Shown here: piece after piece, positions 62,318-64,000 of the stretch
Layout of the letters: every line of letters starts with the position of its first letter
Position numbering within the stretch: position 1 is the first letter of the stretch
Source of the DNA: Paenibacillus lignilyticus
GTDB lineage: Bacteria; Bacillota; Bacilli; Paenibacillales; Paenibacillaceae
Assembly: GCF_017942085.1 (NCBI RefSeq)
Contig: NZ_JAGKSP010000001.1
Location: 62,001 to 126,000 of the forward strand
Direction: 5' to 3'
Length of the DNA stretch: 64,000 bases
The notes under the pieces: model-generated
Seen by the model: only the letters and a program-made list of their open reading frames with translations
Told to the model about the DNA's origin: nothing
Database searches by the model: none
Program-made: the position numbers and the translations under genes

Positions 62318-62502
62318 CTAACGAATCCAGGAGGTCTTATTTGGCCCAAAATGGGATATTTAAAATTCTAACGAATCCCACAGGTCTTATTTAGCGTATA
62401 TCCCATGCCCAGCCGCCATTTTTAGCCGAATAGCGTCTCTACGATTCGTTAGCATTTCCGAGAGGCCATTTTCTTCGAAATAAGGCTTGTACGATTCGTT
62501 AG
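62318..62502. repeat. Four-copy 50-bp repeat in head-to-head pairs
   Basis: Core CTAACGAATC occurs at 62318 and 62368 (plus) and at 62452 and 62502 (minus, read leftward); both pairs have a period of exactly 50 bp. The shared unit reads CTAACGAATC, then CTTATTT about 9 nt later in three copies, then AAAATGG. The two pairs face each other, so the block can fold into a large hairpin. The rest of 61960-62655 holds no gene. Confidence 0.75.
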
Positions 62503-62559
62503 CACTTACGATGCCACATTTGCCGATCCCGCAGGCTCGTTCACTCCCCTCAGCATAAA

Positions 62560-62597
62560 GAAAAGATGGCCTCCTCAACATAAAAGGAGCCATCTTC
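62560..62597 (-). terminator. Terminator of the modular secreted protein gene
   Basis: Minus strand: GATGGC-TCCT / AGGA-GCCATC stem with one bulge, then TTTTCTTT. Confidence 0.65.
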
Positions 62598-62655
62598 ATC
62601 TTCTCGAGCAGCGATGAGCTCGCAGCAACCTGCTCTCCGCACTATTTTGCCTTCA

Positions 62656-64000
62656 TCACGGCCCTGTGTAAATCTCCATGCCCATGATGATCGGATCGTT
62701 CGTAGCCTTGATCAGATCCATATCGAGTACACCATCACTGACCGTTACATTGTAAGGACCGTACCGTTGATAGCCCCCTGCCGCCAATGAGCCGATCGGA
62801 GAGGAAGTAACTTGTGTCCCTTCCAAATTGACATGAAACGCACGATAGTTATTTTGATAGTTTTCCATCACCCACAGATAAACCTTATAGGTGCCGTTAG
62901 CAAGCGCTTGGTCTACGGAGAAATTCGCATTATACCATATCGCCGTGTTCAGCATGCCGCTCGTAGCGCTGTCTGCGGCAGGTGAAGGCGTTACTGTTGT
63001 CGAAGCGCGGTTTACCGTGCTGAGCGTCAAGCCTGCGGCACTCTCGGCGAGCCAGGCATTGCCATTGATCGTAACCGCGCCGCCGTTAAAATTAATCCCT
63101 TTGACGAAGCTGCTCACAGGAGCCGAGTTCGTGGTCACGCTCAGCACACTGCTGGCCGCGGACTCATTGCCTGCCGCATCTTTGGCCTTCACGGTGAATG
63201 TATACGCCGTACTTGCCGTAAGGCCCGTTACCGAATAGCTCGTCGCCCCTGTGATGAGCGAAGTATTTACTTTTGTCGTTCCTCGATAGACATCGTAGCC
63301 GGATACACCAACATTGTCTGTAGAAGCGGTCCATGTCAGAGCTACCGTCGTATCGGTCTTACTCGGAGATGCCAGATTCGAAGGCGCTGTCGGCGCTTGC
63401 GTATCGGCTCCTCCGCCTCCGCTCCCATAGATCTCCATGCCCATCAGATGCGGATCATTTGTCACTTTGATGACATCCATGTCGAGCACGCCGTCGCTGA
63501 CGGTGATTGCATAAGGTCCGTAACGCTGCCATCCGCCAAGAGCGAGTGAGCCGATCGGCGACGGATTTGCCAGTGCGCCTTCAAGGTTGACATTGAAGGA
63601 GCGGTAGTTATTCTGATGGTTTTCCATGACCCACAAATACACGCTATAGGAGCCGTTAGCCAGCGCTTGATCCACGGAGAAATTCGCGCTATTCCAAATG
63701 GCCGTATTCAGCATGCCGCTTGCAGCACTGTCCACTGCCGGGGATGGCGTAACAGATGTCGATGCGCGACTGACCGTGCTAAGCGTTAATCCCGCGGCGC
63801 TCTCAGCGAGCCAAGCATTGCCGTTAATCGTAGCTGCAGCTCCGTTAAAATTGATCCCTTTCACAAAGCCGACCGCAGATGCTGCATTCGTTGTGACCGC
63901 AATCGAACCGCTAGCCGCTGATTCGTTGCCCGCTGCGTCTTTCGCCTTAACCGTGAACGTGTAAGCCGTGCTTGCGGTTAGGCCGGTAACGGTATAATTC
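62656..64000 (-). CDS. Modular protein with fibronectin III and carbohydrate-binding-like repeats (partial, N-terminus off the right edge)
   Basis: C-terminal 447 residues of a larger, probably secreted protein; the frame is open to base 64000. The order is: end of a fibronectin III domain ([20 protein letters not shown]), a domain of about 140 residues starting [17 protein letters not shown], a full fibronectin III domain ([20 protein letters not shown]), and a second copy of the 140-residue domain ending GMEIYTGP. The 140-residue unit looks like a malectin or CBM-type beta-sandwich. The two copies are almost identical, pointing to recent duplication. A catalytic domain may lie upstream, outside the window. 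Confidence 0.85.
   Translation of the reverse strand, partial: NYTVTGLTASTAYTFTVKAKDAAGNESAASGSIAVTTNAASAVGFVKGINFNGAAATINGNAWLAESAAGLTLSTVSRASTSVTPSPAVDSAASGMLNTAIWNSANFSVDQALANGSYSVYLWVMENHQNNYRSFNVNLEGALANPSPIGSLALGGWQRYGPYAITVSDGVLDMDVIKVTNDPHLMGMEIYGSGGGGADTQAPTAPSNLASPSKTDTTVALTWTASTDNVGVSGYDVYRGTTKVNTSLITGATSYSVTGLTASTAYTFTVKAKDAAGNESAASSVLSVTTNSAPVSSFVKGINFNGGAVTINGNAWLAESAAGLTLSTVNRASTTVTPSPAADSATSGMLNTAIWYNANFSVDQALANGTYKVYLWVMENYQNNYRAFHVNLEGTQVTSSPIGSLAAGGYQRYGPYNVTVSDGVLDMDLIKATNDPIIMGMEIYTGP

Noticed and set aside
62318..62502. CRISPR array
   Set aside because: The repeats occur in both orientations, similarity runs through the whole 50-bp unit, and no cas genes are present.
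62656..64000. DNA tandem repeat as a mobile element
   Set aside because: The repetition follows protein module borders in one reading frame; there are no terminal inverted repeats or transposase.

Overview
The window reads as chromosomal DNA of a spore-forming Gram-positive rod of the Paenibacillus type. The evidence is a gerP spore-germination operon, a YjcZ-type sporulation peptide, two T-box riboswitches, a CcpA/acsA/acu region like that of Bacillus, bacillithiol-linked BrxC, stalk (copper amine oxidase N-terminal-like) domains, and many TTG/GTG starts behind strong GGAGG ribosome binding sites. No rRNA, tRNA, phage, insertion sequence or CRISPR array was seen.

Layout. 1-11 kb: an M20 amidohydrolase cut by the left edge, a YugN-like gene with ftsW, an Asp23 protein, a PQQ-repeat stalk protein, a Ca2+/H+ antiporter, ylaN, an HPr-like protein without the catalytic histidine, an M29 aminopeptidase, a lipoprotein and a GAF-GGDEF cyclase. 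11-19 kb: rpsD with a structured leader, a flotillin/NfeD pair behind a sigma-W-like promoter, tyrS with a Tyr T-box, and a class A PBP with fibronectin domains. 19-26 kb: acsA divergent from acuA-acuC, then mtnN, ccpA, brxC, a zinc-finger-like protein and a VanZ protein. 26-35 kb: a PfpI amidotransferase, a PTS operon (IICBA plus Enzyme I), a CoA-binding protein, aroA, aroK, gndA and some unknowns. 35-39 kb: a spore block with an Hsp20-like protein, gerPA-PE and a YjcZ-like peptide. 39-42 kb: a GyrI-like protein and thrS with its T-box.

42-48 kb is the most distinctive part. Six minus-strand genes encode an orphan substrate-binding lipoprotein, an extended SDR, Rieske dioxygenase alpha and beta subunits, a small unknown protein and a metallo-beta-lactamase-fold hydrolase. 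A divergent BmrR-like MerR regulator faces them. The shared intergenic region carries a textbook MerR promoter: a -35 and a -10 box 19 bp apart with a dyad filling the spacer. I infer an inducible oxidative pathway for an unidentified, probably aromatic, compound.

48-56 kb is a glycogen operon (glgB-glgC-glgD-glgA) followed by a GH15 glucoamylase-like gene. 56-62 kb is a sugar ABC transporter (two permeases and a lipoprotein) with a membrane-bound AraC-type regulator. The intergenic region at 62.0-62.5 kb holds direct repeats and an unusual set of four roughly 50-bp repeat units, two in each orientation. The right edge cuts a secreted protein made of alternating fibronectin III and carbohydrate-binding-like repeats.

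Metabolic links: CcpA, the PTS genes, acsA/acuAC and the glycogen operon form a carbon-status set. A candidate cre site overlaps the acsA start region.
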